Positions 45,642 through 55,709 of a stretch of 64,000 nt of DNA are shown here, in pieces. The DNA is taken from positions 52,425 to 116,424 of the forward strand of contig NZ_FORG01000014.1 of NCBI RefSeq assembly GCF_900113945.1, read 5' to 3'. This DNA comes from Xenorhabdus mauleonii. Lineage in GTDB: Bacteria > Pseudomonadota > Gammaproteobacteria > Enterobacterales > Enterobacteriaceae. Numbering within the stretch: position 1 is the first letter of the stretch; every line of letters begins with the position of its first letter. Both the position numbers and the translations under genes were made by a program. The notes beneath the pieces were generated by a model. It was not told where the DNA came from, did not search any database, and worked only from the letters and a program-made list of their open reading frames with translations.

Positions 45642-48600
45642 GCGACGGCCTCCTGTGCGAATCTCTCCGGCAGAAGAGCCGGCAAGAAACCTGTACCAAT
45701 TAAATAACGCAATACTTGGTGAACATATTCAGCCGTCACTGTAGGACAACGAATGTCGCTTCCGGTCAGTGCTGACAATGTATTTTTCAACTCCAATTCA
45801 GGGTGGATTTCGTCAATGTATGCCGGATCCAGCGCCCGATAAGGTCTTTCTGTCATATCCCTTATCAACGGGATAAGTGGATAAAGTGGGTGAGTATCAT
45901 CTAATGCAAGGATCTTCTCTTTTCCTTCATCGAACGGCACAGGATTGAGGATATAACCAAAGTCCTGTACCCAATCAAAGAACTGCCGGATAGAGACTTG
46001 CACCGGGTTAAACAAGTTAAAGAATTTTCCGTTTGAATCCGCCTGCTTGGAGATATGCACCAAGGATGCTGCGACATAATCAACAGGTGTGATATCAAGC
46101 AGCAAATCGTGCTCAGGGTAGAAGCCCATTGCCAGATAGCCTTTCAAAGACGCTATCAGGTAATCATTCCCCTGTGCAGCCCCTGTGCGGGTATGCCCAA
46201 GGATCAGCCCCGGACGGTAAATGCTCACGGGGACACCGCGTTTGCGGGCAATATTGATGATCCCTTCTGATACCCACTTACTGCCCGAATAACCAGAAGG
46301 ATCGCGTACCGTTTCACTCATGGCACGATCATCTTCCAAATAAGGGCGAGGCGATTCAGTGGCAAACAGTGCATTCACGGAAGAAACATAATGGAAGTGT
46401 TTCAAGCGTGCTGTACAAGCCAATTCCAGTGCCGTTCTGGTGCCATCAACGTTGATGCTTTTGAGTGCACTATAAGGATAGATGAAATTGACCAGCGCCC
46501 CGTTGTGATAGATAACGTCAACGTTTTCTGCAAGCTGTGCCCATGTTTCCGGCAACAGGCCGAAGCGAGGTTGCCCCAAGTCACCGACAACAAAATCCAC
46601 ACGCTTAAGTTCATTGCCCACATCAATTTGGTAATTCTTGAACCCAGCCTTAATCCTGTCACGGGCATGCTCTTCATCAGATGCGCGGCACAGGCAGATG
46701 ATTCTGGCTGAGGTCTGTTTCAGCAATTGCTCCAGCAAATGCAGCCCAAGATATCCGGTCGAACCTGTCAACAATACAGTATCTGGCTGATACCAGTTGG
46801 CATGGGGCAAGCCGTCAGGGCGAACATTTTCTTTCAGGTAGACATCATTCCTGAGTGTCTTCGCATGCTGACGAATCAGCGCTTCGCTGTGATAAGTTCC
46901 CGCGATGCGGGCCGGATTTATCTGGCGCGCTATGGTCATTTCATCCAAGATTGCCGAAATTCTGGCAATGGTGGGTTCCACATAAATACCAGAGATTGGG
47001 ATCCTCAGTGAAAACGCTTTTTCAATGTTTTCTACCATGCGGGCCACGAGGATGGAGTGCCCCCCAATCTGGAAGAAATCATCAGTGATCCCAAATACAT
47101 CCGTTGCCAGCAAATCACGCCAGATGGCATAAACACGTTTTTCAGTTTCAGTCTGTGGCTGTACTGCGTCAGAACTGGCATTCAATCGTTCCGCCACTTC
47201 TTCCAACCGCTTTTTATCTCGTTTGCCACTGCTTGTCAGCGGGATATAAGGAATACGGTAATATTCAGTCGGGATCCAGGCTTCATGCAGTATTTCCCGC
47301 AGCGATACTTGCGTTTCACGTACCCACTCCTCCGGCACAATCATATTCGGGTTGAACAAGACAAACGCTTGGATCTTGGCAAAATCGCCGCTGCCAGCGA
47401 CCCGGATAATTGCATCTTGTACACCTTGCTGTTTTCTTAGTGCTATTTCTATTTCACCCAACTCAATGCGATACCCACGCACTTTCACTTGATCATCTTG
47501 TCTGCCCATATAAATGAGGGAGCCGTCATCAAGCATGCGTGCCATATCACCCGTCAGATATGCCCTTTTGCCTTTTTCCGTGATATCAGGTACATACCTT
47601 TTGGCTGTTTCAGTCGGATTATTACGGTAACCCGCAGTCACGCCCAGCCCGCCAATGAGAATTTCACCGACTGTGCCTTTGGGGACTGGACGCAAGTACT
47701 TATCAACAATTGTGATGCTGGTGCCGGGGATCGGGCCACCCAATTGAACTTTATCCCCTTTTTTCATGCGAAATGCGGTTGACCAAATAGTGGTTTCTGT
47801 TGGGCCGTAAACGTTCCACAAAGAGCCACCGGTGGCGGTGAGTTGATCTGCCAGATCTTGTGACAATGCTTCCCCTCCGCAAAGCATTCCCATTTCAGGA
47901 CGAGGTTTCCAACCTGCATTCAAGGCCATTGACCAAGTTACAGGTGTTGCTTGGGCAAAAGTAAAGCTTGGATCTGATAACGTGTCAGACAACGCCATCG
48001 CATCACGTTGTGTGTCAATGGAAGCGATATAGATGCTGCCACCATGGACGATAGTCAGCAGTAATTCCAGAACGGAGATATCAAAGGAGAACGTAGTCAG
48101 TGCCAGCATATGGTCATCTTGACTGACTGACAGTAATTTGCCGAATCCGCACAGGCAGGCAGCCAGATTGTCATGCTGAACTTGTACTGATTTAGGTAAT
48201 CCAGTCGAGCCGGAGGTGAACATCACATAAGCAGGGTGATCGCCCAATGCAGGGATATCTATGTCTCCGGCGAACTCAGGTTTATTTATCTCATTGATGT
48301 TATCTAAAATAACATCCATAGAGATGAGCGTTGACGCCTTTAATCCCGCGGATACTGTCTTATCAGACACCAGAATACTTTCCGGCAGGCTGGCAAGAAT
48401 ATCATTCAGACGTTTTTCCGGCATCATTGTGTTGAGGGGGATATAGACCGCCCCAAGCCGCCAGATTGCCTGCATGGTGACAAACCATGAAATGCCTCGC
48501 TGAGCAGCAATGGCAACATTGCTTCCCATCTTTACTCCATAGTGGCGCAAAGTCTGTGCGGCTTTTTCAATACGCTGGTTCAACACGCCAAATGTCAGTG

Positions 48601-48820
48601 TTTCATGTGGATCAGAAACAGCGGTGTCATTTGGTACGGTTTGTGCCAATTCAGCCAACCGTGCGGGGACATTGGTGAACCATGGTTTGAGCTCTGCTGT
48701 CATTTGACTGATATTACTAATATTTTCAGTATCAAAAGCAGTTTCAGTATCAAGAGCAGGAGAAGATTTTTGCCCAGTAAATGCTGTGTGTAATATTGCC
48801 TTGTGTGTGTAAGTATTCAT
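45638..48820 (-). CDS. Single-module NRPS, A-T-R (adenylation, carrier, thioester reductase)
   Basis: The 1060 residues hold three domains. The adenylation domain (about 50-535) has MFTSGSTGLPKSVQ near 200, LTTFSFDISVLELLL near 240, NVYGPTETTIWS near 340 and YLTGDMARMLDDGS near 425. The carrier domain (about 545-620) has the phosphopantetheine serine in DDFFQIGGHSILVARM near 580. The reductase domain (about 680-1055) has the NADPH loop VLLTGSTGYLGLHLLEQL near 682 and the catalytic Tyr/Lys in GYSGSKWVSEG near 845. There is no condensation domain, so it should load one amino acid and release it reduced to an aldehyde or alcohol; similar enzymes are known to give pyrazines by dimerisation. The substrate is not predicted. 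Confidence 0.93.
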   Translation of the reverse strand: MNTYTHKAILHTAFTGQKSSPALDTETAFDTENISNISQMTAELKPWFTNVPARLAELAQTVPNDTAVSDPHETLTFGVLNQRIEKAAQTLRHYGVKMGSNVAIAAQRGISWFVTMQAIWRLGAVYIPLNTMMPEKRLNDILASLPESILVSDKTVSAGLKASTLISMDVILDNINEINKPEFAGDIDIPALGDHPAYVMFTSGSTGLPKSVQVQHDNLAACLCGFGKLLSVSQDDHMLALTTFSFDISVLELLLTIVHGGSIYIASIDTQRDAMALSDTLSDPSFTFAQATPVTWSMALNAGWKPRPEMGMLCGGEALSQDLADQLTATGGSLWNVYGPTETTIWSTAFRMKKGDKVQLGGPIPGTSITIVDKYLRPVPKGTVGEILIGGLGVTAGYRNNPTETAKRYVPDITEKGKRAYLTGDMARMLDDGSLIYMGRQDDQVKVRGYRIELGEIEIALRKQQGVQDAIIRVAGSGDFAKIQAFVLFNPNMIVPEEWVRETQVSLREILHEAWIPTEYYRIPYIPLTSSGKRDKKRLEEVAERLNASSDAVQPQTETEKRVYAIWRDLLATDVFGITDDFFQIGGHSILVARMVENIEKAFSLRIPISGIYVEPTIARISAILDEMTIARQINPARIAGTYHSEALIRQHAKTLRNDVYLKENVRPDGLPHANWYQPDTVLLTGSTGYLGLHLLEQLLKQTSARIICLCRASDEEHARDRIKAGFKNYQIDVGNELKRVDFVVGDLGQPRFGLLPETWAQLAENVDVIYHNGALVNFIYPYSALKSINVDGTRTALELACTARLKHFHYVSSVNALFATESPRPYLEDDRAMSETVRDPSGYSGSKWVSEGIINIARKRGVPVSIYRPGLILGHTRTGAAQGNDYLIASLKGYLAMGFYPEHDLLLDITPVDYVAASLVHISKQADSNGKFFNLFNPVQVSIRQFFDWVQDFGYILNPVPFDEGKEKILALDDTHPLYPLIPLIRDMTERPYRALDPAYIDEIHPELELKNTLSALTGSDIRCPTVTAEYVHQVLRYLIGTGFLPALLPERFAQEAVA

Positions 48821-49780
48821 AATGATGTTCTCATCTTCTGAGCTCCATTTATCCCATCACTTTTCATGATGAATGGAGACATCAATGCTGGTAGTCGTTA
48901 TTTTTCAGTTTTCACCTACATTCAGTACCTGCAAATACTTTATGTTGGCGTTAACCGATTAAATAAAATCAATTAAAAAAAATTTAGTGCAAATTTAATA
49001 AATATATTAATTAGTATTATTTTGTAATCTTTGATTAATTCAACAATCAACTTATATAAAGTCATTCATTCATTGGTTAGCAGAGTGCATACGCCTATAC
49101 AGACTGCCAAAAATACACATAACAAACTGATATTAAAATGATTTTTATTGTTAAATAGTTATAGAACCCCTCATGATTACGCCTATCATGAGTATGAATA
49201 ACTATTTGTGGTAATATCCATTATTTCGAATTCCAATTTCAAACATTTTATTTGTAATTGAGTTATAAAAAACGCCAAACATGTAAATAAAAAGAAAACG
49301 ACATAAGAACATTAAGACATAATTTATATAATTAGGCCAAATTACCAGCCATAAATTTTCAATTATCCAACAAAAAATACCAATACTTATTAATAAATAG
49401 CATTTAAACTATTTAAGTTTATATAAGTTATATTTATATTGGGTTATAATTTAGGCGAAATAACCATTTTCGCAATAGGCCATTGTATGATAAAGAACAT
49501 AAACGAACCTTTAAACGCATAAAAATAATAAGCAAAGTATTTTATTGTGACAAACATCACGATAATATGAACAAATTGTATTTAAAAAAACCTCTAAATC
49601 ACTCAGAATCACCGCCTTTGCGAAACTATATCTATATGTTAGCCACACCTCACAGTTATATAAGGTTGTTTTAGCTAATATTCCTTTCGTTATGGAAAAT
49701 ATTTTTTAAAATTTTTCGTTTAATATCATTACTGCTCTGCGGTGGTGATTCGCTCATACAAAAACCATGTGGAGACAAAC
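48821..49780. other. AT-rich region between NRPS and glpT
   Basis: About 960 bp. The part to roughly 49440 is strongly AT-rich and holds the leftward NRPS promoter, not identified. The part 49480-49561 carries the glpT control sites. A plus frame at 49483-49674 overlaps these sites and is not a convincing gene. Confidence 0.5.
49482..49561 (+). promoter_or_regulatory. GlpR-like operator and CRP site upstream of glpT
   Basis: ATTGTATGATAAAGAACATA at 49482-49501 nearly repeats the GlpR-like site upstream of glpA (ATTGTTTGATAAAGAACAAA). TGTGACAAACATCACG at 49546-49561 is a strong CRP site. They sit about 220-300 bp upstream of the glpT start. Confidence 0.78.
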
Positions 49781-51133
49781 ATGTTAAGTATTTTTAAACC
49801 GAAGCCTCATAAGGCCCGGTTGCCTGCGCAAGAAATAGATCCACTCTATCGTCGCTTGCGCTGGCAAATTTTTATGGGAATCTTCTTTGGCTATGCCGCC
49901 TACTACCTGGTAAGGAAAAACTTTGCGTTGGCAATGCCTTATTTGGTGGAACAAGGCTTCTCCAGAGGTGACCTTGGGTTTGCTCTGTCCGGGATTTCAA
50001 TTGCCTATGGATTCTCGAAATTCATTATGGGTTCCGTTTCAGACCGTTCAAACCCAAGATTTTTCTTACCTGCGGGTCTGATTCTCGCTGCAGCCGTTAT
50101 GTTGTTTATGGGCTTCGTTCCGTGGGCAACGTCAAGCATTGCCGTCATGTTTGTCCTGCTGTTCCTCTGTGGATGGTTCCAAGGCATGGGCTGGCCTCCT
50201 TGCGGACGTACCATGGTTCACTGGTGGTCGCAAAAAGAGCGTGGTGGAATTGTTTCTATCTGGAACTGTGCCCACAACGTCGGCGGTGGCTTACCTCCTT
50301 TATTGTTCCTGTTGGGCATGGCCTGGTTCAACGACTGGAAAGCCGCGCTGTATATGCCTGCATTTGCAGCGATTTTAGTCGCCCTGATTGTCTTTGCTTT
50401 GATGCGCGATACCCCACAATCTTGTGGTTTGCCGCCAATCGAAGAATATAAAAACGATTACCCACCTGACTACACTGAAAAAGATGAAAAAGAACTGACT
50501 GCAAAAGAAATCTTCATGCAGTACGTTCTGCCCAATAAATTGCTGTGGATGATCGCGATTGCTAACGTATTCGTCTACTTGCTGCGTTACGGCATCCTTG
50601 ACTGGTCACCAACCTATTTGAGAGAAGTCAAACATTTCGCACTGGATAAATCTTCTTGGGCTTACTTCTTGTATGAGTATGCAGGTATTCCGGGAACGTT
50701 GTTGTGCGGATGGATGTCTGACAAAGTGTTCAGGGGCAACCGTGGTGCAACGGGTGTATTCTTCATGACACTGGTGACCATCGCCACCATCGTCTTCTGG
50801 ATGAACCCGGCCGGTAACCCAAATGTTGACATGATCTGTATGCTGGTTATCGGGTTCTTGATTTATGGCCCTGTGATGCTGATTGGCCTGCACGCACTGG
50901 AACTGGCACCGAAAAAAGCAGCCGGAACAGCAGCAGGTTTCACCGGCCTATTCGGTTATCTGGGGGGCTCTGTAGCCGCCAGCGCCATCGTTGGTTACAC
51001 CGTTGACTACTTCGGCTGGGATGGCGGCTTTATGGTCATGGTCGGCGGCAGCGCATTGGCTGTTGTTTTACTTCTGTTTGTTATGCTGAGCGAAAATAAA
51101 CACAAGCAAGAAATAGCTCGTCAAGGTCAGTGA
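49781..51133 (+). CDS. glpT: Glycerol-3-phosphate transporter
   Basis: Inner-membrane antiporter exchanging glycerol-3-phosphate for phosphate; it is also the usual entry route for fosfomycin. The 450 residues align almost throughout with E. coli GlpT as recalled: [20 protein letters not shown] at the start, [20 protein letters not shown] with the substrate-binding Arg near 45, and [20 protein letters not shown] near 270. The ATG at 49781 was chosen on this start; the longer frame adds 13 residues without similarity. A strong terminator follows, and glpQ is transcribed from further downstream. Confidence 0.97.
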   Translation: MLSIFKPKPHKARLPAQEIDPLYRRLRWQIFMGIFFGYAAYYLVRKNFALAMPYLVEQGFSRGDLGFALSGISIAYGFSKFIMGSVSDRSNPRFFLPAGLILAAAVMLFMGFVPWATSSIAVMFVLLFLCGWFQGMGWPPCGRTMVHWWSQKERGGIVSIWNCAHNVGGGLPPLLFLLGMAWFNDWKAALYMPAFAAILVALIVFALMRDTPQSCGLPPIEEYKNDYPPDYTEKDEKELTAKEIFMQYVLPNKLLWMIAIANVFVYLLRYGILDWSPTYLREVKHFALDKSSWAYFLYEYAGIPGTLLCGWMSDKVFRGNRGATGVFFMTLVTIATIVFWMNPAGNPNVDMICMLVIGFLIYGPVMLIGLHALELAPKKAAGTAAGFTGLFGYLGGSVAASAIVGYTVDYFGWDGGFMVMVGGSALAVVLLLFVMLSENKHKQEIARQGQ

Positions 51134-51165
51134 TAGCATTGAAATCCACTGATTAATCTTATATG

Positions 51166-51200
51166 AATCGCAGTGCGGCTTGATTGCACTGCGATTTTAT
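51166..51200 (+). terminator. Terminator of glpT
   Basis: A perfect 11-bp stem AATCGCAGTGC/GCACTGCGATT, with TTATT following, starts 33 bp after the glpT stop. It separates glpT from glpQ, which form one operon in E. coli. Confidence 0.88.
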
Positions 51201-51749
51201 TATGAATATTTCATTGCACCGCAAAAAAAGAGGCTCTTGAAAAACTTAACTACCTTGGACTGAAAAACAAGAATAAGGGATATATGAATTATTCCAATTG
51301 TTCGATATTGTAAATATTTTATGCATTAAATTACCGCACAAACAAAATGGAGATTTCATATTTCTCCCTCCTTATTTTCCAACATGCTATTTTTCCACAC
51401 ATTATTTAATATTAAATATTTTTTACATAATTATTGCAAATTAATATAGCTCATATTATTCAATTCATTCTAATTTAAGCATAAAAAAATTATTCATCAT
51501 GGTGTTGTTCATTTATTAACAATAATAATAAAACTTTTTTTAAACCAAACCTGAAGAAAAAAATTTATGTCATAAAACTGTGACATACTGCTGGTAAAAA
51601 GAATGTTCAGGGTTGTGTTACTTCATCATTTTATATAAAAAGCAATCTTAATTTTTATTCTATTATTTTAGTCACTGATGAAAAAACAGTGAAACAATAA
51701 ACGACTCATTGTTGTTTAAGATTTTTATTAGAAAAAATGGAGAATTCCA
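51201..51749. other. AT-rich gap between glpT and glpQ
   Basis: About 550 bp, very AT-rich, without a supportable ORF. It must contain a separate glpQ promoter, because a strong terminator closes glpT. No clear GlpR or CRP site was found in it. Confidence 0.45.
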
Positions 51750-52826
51750 ATGCAGACCCCTATGAAAGCAATTATGGCCGGTATTCTGTTAGCCTCATCA
51801 ATGTCAGGCATTGCACAGGCAGCCGATAAAATTGTTATTGCCCATCGCGGTGCCAGCGGCTATCTGCCTGAGCATACGTTACCCGCCAAGGCAATGGCCT
51901 ATGCACAAGGTGCTGATTATCTGGAACAAGACCTCGTCATGACGAAAGATGATCAGCTCGTTGTACTGCACGATCATTATCTTGATCGCGTCACGGATGT
52001 CGCAGAACGTTTTCCAAACCGTGCCCGTGCTGACGGCCGTTATTATGCCATCGACTTTACGCTACCAGAAATTCAGTCCCTGAAATTTACTGAAGGCTTT
52101 GATATCAAAGACGGCAAAAAAGTCCAAAGCTATCCGGGTCGCTTCCCGATGGGCAAATCAGATTTCCGCATCCATACTTTCCAAGAAGAATTGGAATTTA
52201 TCCAGGGTCTGAATAAATCTACGGGGAAAGATATTGGTATTTATCCTGAAATTAAAGCACCGTGGTTCCATCGTCAGGAAGGCAAAGATATTACAAGTAA
52301 GGTGCTGGAAGTCCTGAAACAATACGGCTATACCAAAAAGAGCGATAAAGTTTATCTGCAATGTTTTGATGCCAACGAACTCAAGCGCATCAAAAATGAT
52401 CTGGAACCCAAAATGGGCATGGATCTGAAACTGGTTCAGCTTATTGCCTATACCGACTGGAATGAAACTTACGAACAAAAACCTGATGGTACTTGGCAAA
52501 ACTACAGCTATGAGTGGATGTTCAAGCCGGGCGCCATGAAAGAAGTGGCAAAATATGCTGATGGAATTGGCCCTGATTACCATATGCTTATCGAAGGTAA
52601 CTCAACACCAAACAACATCAAGTTAACCGGTATGGTAAAAGAGGCTCACGCCAGCCATCTGGTCGTTCATCCGTATACTATCCGCATTGACCAATTGCCA
52701 AAATATGCCACCAACGGCAACCAGTTGTTTGATATCGTTTTCGATAAAGCCAATGTTGACGGCGCATTCACTGACTTCCCTGATCTAGCGGTGAAATTTT
52801 TGGAAGCACACCACGAACACAAATAA
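51750..52826 (+). CDS. glpQ: Periplasmic glycerophosphodiester phosphodiesterase
   Basis: Hydrolyses glycerophosphodiesters to glycerol-3-phosphate and an alcohol in the periplasm, feeding GlpT. The 358 residues have a signal peptide (about 1-25, IMAGILLASSMSGIAQAA), then the catalytic start KIVIAHRGASGYLPEHTLPA, the metal and catalytic region EQDLVMTKDDQLVVLHDHYL and PEIKAPWFH near 165. Close match to E. coli GlpQ throughout. Confidence 0.97.
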   Translation: MQTPMKAIMAGILLASSMSGIAQAADKIVIAHRGASGYLPEHTLPAKAMAYAQGADYLEQDLVMTKDDQLVVLHDHYLDRVTDVAERFPNRARADGRYYAIDFTLPEIQSLKFTEGFDIKDGKKVQSYPGRFPMGKSDFRIHTFQEELEFIQGLNKSTGKDIGIYPEIKAPWFHRQEGKDITSKVLEVLKQYGYTKKSDKVYLQCFDANELKRIKNDLEPKMGMDLKLVQLIAYTDWNETYEQKPDGTWQNYSYEWMFKPGAMKEVAKYADGIGPDYHMLIEGNSTPNNIKLTGMVKEAHASHLVVHPYTIRIDQLPKYATNGNQLFDIVFDKANVDGAFTDFPDLAVKFLEAHHEHK

Positions 52827-52853
52827 GCAGAAAATCAGCAACAAGAATTCTCA

Positions 52854-52874
52854 GGGGCAGCTCAACGCTGCCCC
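52854..52874. terminator. Hairpin between convergent glpQ and epmA
   Basis: GGGGCAGC pairs perfectly with GCTGCCCC around a 5-base loop, 27 bp after the glpQ stop and just before the end of the convergent epmA. There is no long T run on either strand, so efficiency is uncertain. Confidence 0.65.
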
Positions 52875-52882
52875 AATAATAA

Positions 52883-53860
52883 TTATGAAATTCCCACCGG
52901 AAAGGCAATAACCTCGCTGATCCGTTCGGCACCCAGCGCCAGCATAATCAGGCGATCCACCCCCAGCGCAACACCGGAACAATCCGGCATTCCATGAACA
53001 AGTGCAGCAAGCAAATATTCATCAATCGGCTGAACTGGCAGCCCCATTGCTTCACGCTTGCGGTTATCCTGCTCAAAGCGAAGGCGCTGCTCATTGCTGT
53101 CAGTCAGTTCACGGAAACCATTCGCCAGCTCCATTCCTTTAAAATAAACTTCAAAGCGTTGTGCAACACGGTGATCTTCCGGACTGATTTCTGCCAATGC
53201 CGCCTGAGATGCCGGGAAATGGTAAATAAACGTCGGTTTTTCAAGGCCGATTTGCGGTTCCACGCCCATCACAAAAAGCAATTGCAGCAGGGTATCGCGA
53301 TCCTCTTCCTGATCCGCGATATTACTGAGATCCAGTTTCGCCGCGACTTCCCGCAGTTTCTCTTTACTGGCTGTCAGCGGATCCGTATTCAGATAACGGA
53401 TGAATGCTTGTTGGTAGGAAAGCGATTCGGCACTTTCACAATCCAAGATCTGTTGCAACAGATCATCGACCTCATTCATCAAGCGGTACATATCGTAATG
53501 CGGGCGATACCATTCCAGCATTGTGAACTCAGGGTTGTGATGGCGGCCAGCCTCTTCATTGCGGAAACTTTTCCCCATCTGATAGATCGAGCCGCTGCCC
53601 GCTGCCAATAAGCGCTTCATATGGTATTCGGGGCTAGTCATTAAGTACAAGGTCAAGCCATCAGCCGCTCCTGGCCCGACAAATTGAGTCTGGAAAGGGA
53701 CCAGATGAACGTCGGTGACAGTTGCCTGACTCATCGCAGGGGTTTCTATCTCCAACACCCCACGATCTGCGAAGAAGCGCCGTATTTCTGCTAGAATTTT
53801 TGCCCTTTTCAATAAATTGGCGATAGGGGCACTTGGCTGCCAATTCGCGACTTCGTTCAT
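52883..53860 (-). CDS. epmA: Elongation factor P--(R)-beta-lysine ligase
   Basis: A lysyl-tRNA-synthetase paralogue that attaches (R)-beta-lysine to a conserved lysine of elongation factor P, helping translation through polyproline stretches. The 325 residues contain only the class II catalytic core: motif 2 as [20 protein letters not shown] near 95, and motif 3 as [16 protein letters not shown] near 297. The anticodon-binding domain of true LysRS is absent, as expected. It lies divergent from frdABCD as in E. coli, but with two unrelated genes between. Confidence 0.96.
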   Translation of the reverse strand: MNEVANWQPSAPIANLLKRAKILAEIRRFFADRGVLEIETPAMSQATVTDVHLVPFQTQFVGPGAADGLTLYLMTSPEYHMKRLLAAGSGSIYQMGKSFRNEEAGRHHNPEFTMLEWYRPHYDMYRLMNEVDDLLQQILDCESAESLSYQQAFIRYLNTDPLTASKEKLREVAAKLDLSNIADQEEDRDTLLQLLFVMGVEPQIGLEKPTFIYHFPASQAALAEISPEDHRVAQRFEVYFKGMELANGFRELTDSNEQRLRFEQDNRKREAMGLPVQPIDEYLLAALVHGMPDCSGVALGVDRLIMLALGAERISEVIAFPVGIS

Positions 53861-54278
53861 GTTCCTGTGACTCCAAAATAAAACAAAACGCGCAGTTTAC
53901 CCGTATCAAGGCCACCAGACAAATTTTCAACACTCAATGGGGGAACGCATTCCTTCCTGCCATTTTCTGCAATACCAGTGGACAGAGTGCCCTTTATCTC
54001 TATATGGAAAATCATAAGACATAGACTATAAAGTTTTGTTAAACATTTTTCTGATTTTGTTGGAGATAAATTAAATGTCAGTCTGAGAATAAAAAGAAAT
54101 TATAAAAATTAGATTAATTTAATTTTTATAAAAGAACTGTAAGAATTCCGCCGTAGTTCCATTAAGTAATATAGGCCTCCGTGCCCAAATACCAAAAGAT
54201 ACGATCCGGAATCAAAGATAGTAGATGTAATAAACAAGAGAGAAATTAACCTCATCTTAAACCCATATCAGAGACTGA
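53861..54278. other. Gap between epmA and the paralogous pair
   Basis: About 420 bp with no supportable ORF. It should hold the epmA promoter. Nothing else distinctive was seen. Confidence 0.45.
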
Positions 54279-54629
54279 TCACCAGGGAGCGAGTGAATCG
54301 GGTGGTGTACCTTTGACCTCAATCATAATACCTGAAATATAACCTACTGCAGGTGTAGGTGGATTACCTTCAACTCTTAATGACATATTATACCTATTTC
54401 TATTTTTTAGAGCTGCCAATAATGCGAGATATATTCCAGTTCCGCTTATACTATAATCCGCATATGTCAAAAGATATATGCGCATTCCAAAGAATTCTGG
54501 ACTTGTCACTTCCACGGAAAGATTATTCTTTAAATAATCAGTTCTAAGCCGGTTAATGTTTACATTACGAAGAACTGTAAATTTATTTTGTGCTATATTG
54601 TCTGACATTGATTTATCATTATTGTTCAT
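54279..54629 (-). CDS. Hypothetical protein, paralogue A
   Basis: I do not recognise this 116-residue protein. It has no signal peptide or membrane span. It shares a pattern with the gene just upstream: a short strand-like segment, an Arg-Leu-x-x-Tyr region, a YLALLAAL helix, then a basic-hydrophobic MSLRVEG strand and an end in GYISGIMIEV. The ATG at 54629 is preferred because AGGGAT lies at a suitable distance. Two copies in tandem, AT-rich and set between epmA and frdA, point to acquired DNA. The layout (helix followed by a strand and a final GxISG-type turn) faintly recalls small B-subunit folds, but I do not assign a function. Confidence 0.65.
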   Translation of the reverse strand: MNNNDKSMSDNIAQNKFTVLRNVNINRLRTDYLKNNLSVEVTSPEFFGMRIYLLTYADYSISGTGIYLALLAALKNRNRYNMSLRVEGNPPTPAVGYISGIMIEVKGTPPDSLAPW

Positions 54630-54671
54630 ATGATTATCCCTATAATAAATAAGTGAGCTATGCACTCAAAA

Positions 54672-55007
54672 CTAATAGATATCAACGCCTGAAATAAAAC
54701 CGACGTGGGGATCACCATGATAGCCATCGGCAATTAATGATACTGGCTTACCTGTGGCTAAAGCGTCCAGTAACCCTGCATAGGTTGCAAGCCCCCTCAT
54801 CTGCTCAGAAGGATGCATAAAATCAAAAAAGATATACCCATATCGCGAATCATAAACCGTGACCCTAATCTGATCATTCTTAGCCTGATCCTGAATCTGA
54901 TAAATCTGCAACCTGTCAATTTTTACACTGTTATAAATTGCTTCAACTTCATTTTTATCATCTAATTTTGACGCATCAACTAAATCTGATTTATCTTTAA
55001 TATTCAT
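54672..55007 (-). CDS. Hypothetical protein, paralogue B
   Basis: A 111-residue protein of unknown function and the upstream member of a tandem pair. Shared features with paralogue A are YAGLLDALATGKPVSLIADG against YLALLAALKNRNRYNMSLRV, and the end HVGFISGVDIY against AVGYISGIMIEV. It is acidic at the N-terminus, with no signal peptide. The two genes are 42 bp apart and likely co-transcribed. AGGTGA upstream provides a ribosome site. Confidence 0.7.
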   Translation of the reverse strand: MNIKDKSDLVDASKLDDKNEVEAIYNSVKIDRLQIYQIQDQAKNDQIRVTVYDSRYGYIFFDFMHPSEQMRGLATYAGLLDALATGKPVSLIADGYHGDPHVGFISGVDIY

Positions 55008-55709
55008 ATAGTCACCTCTTAAATAAAAATAAACTTTGGTCGTTTTTTATGGTGGTAATACGCTATATAAAAAAGATATAAAAATATTTATTTGTGATAT
55101 ATTTTAAAATATATGTTTTTTACTCCCCCCTATTTGTTTTAGGAGAATTATACATCAAAATACATCAAAGAGATCAAAAGATCACCAATCCCATTAATCA
55201 AAAAATAAACATACAATCAAAATATATATAATTTTTCTTGTTGTTTTGCACGCAAAAATAACCCAACAAACTGATTAATAACACCTATTAAAACCATTAA
55301 GTCAAACCATTATTATATATATTGATATATTTATTCAAAAAAATTCATACAATATATTCAACTTAAACATATCACAAAGGCATATGATATTATTAATTTA
55401 ATAAGTACCTTAAATTTTATATTGATTGTGGATGTTTGCTCCAATAACATCACGACCATTAATCACAATAATATTTTTGCATTTTACATTAAAAAATTTG
55501 CTAAGTAACTTTTCACTCAAAAGGTGAAATACATAAAAACATGCCTCAGATCAACTTTTACCAGCAAAACCCGACAAAACCCACATTCAGATCAAATTTA
55601 ACCGCCATATTATTAGCTACAATGAATAATATAACCAGTAAGAGATAGTCAACTTAACATTTTATTTTTATTTATTTTTTTACCCTCACTTGAACAACGG
55701 AGAAGCGCA
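55008..55709. other. AT-rich control region upstream of frdA
   Basis: About 700 bp between divergent genes, very AT-rich in 55050-55420. No supportable ORF. The frd promoter should lie near the right end; in relatives it is activated by FNR and repressed by nitrate through NarL. I found only half-sites (for example ATCAA near 55550), so no FNR box is called. Confidence 0.45.

Noticed and set aside
49483-49674. 63-codon plus frame upstream of glpT
   Set aside because: It overlaps the GlpR-like and CRP-like sites and shows no protein-like composition.
55440-55700. An FNR box upstream of frdA
   Set aside because: Only single half-sites were found; no TTGAT-N4-ATCAA pair with acceptable match could be placed.
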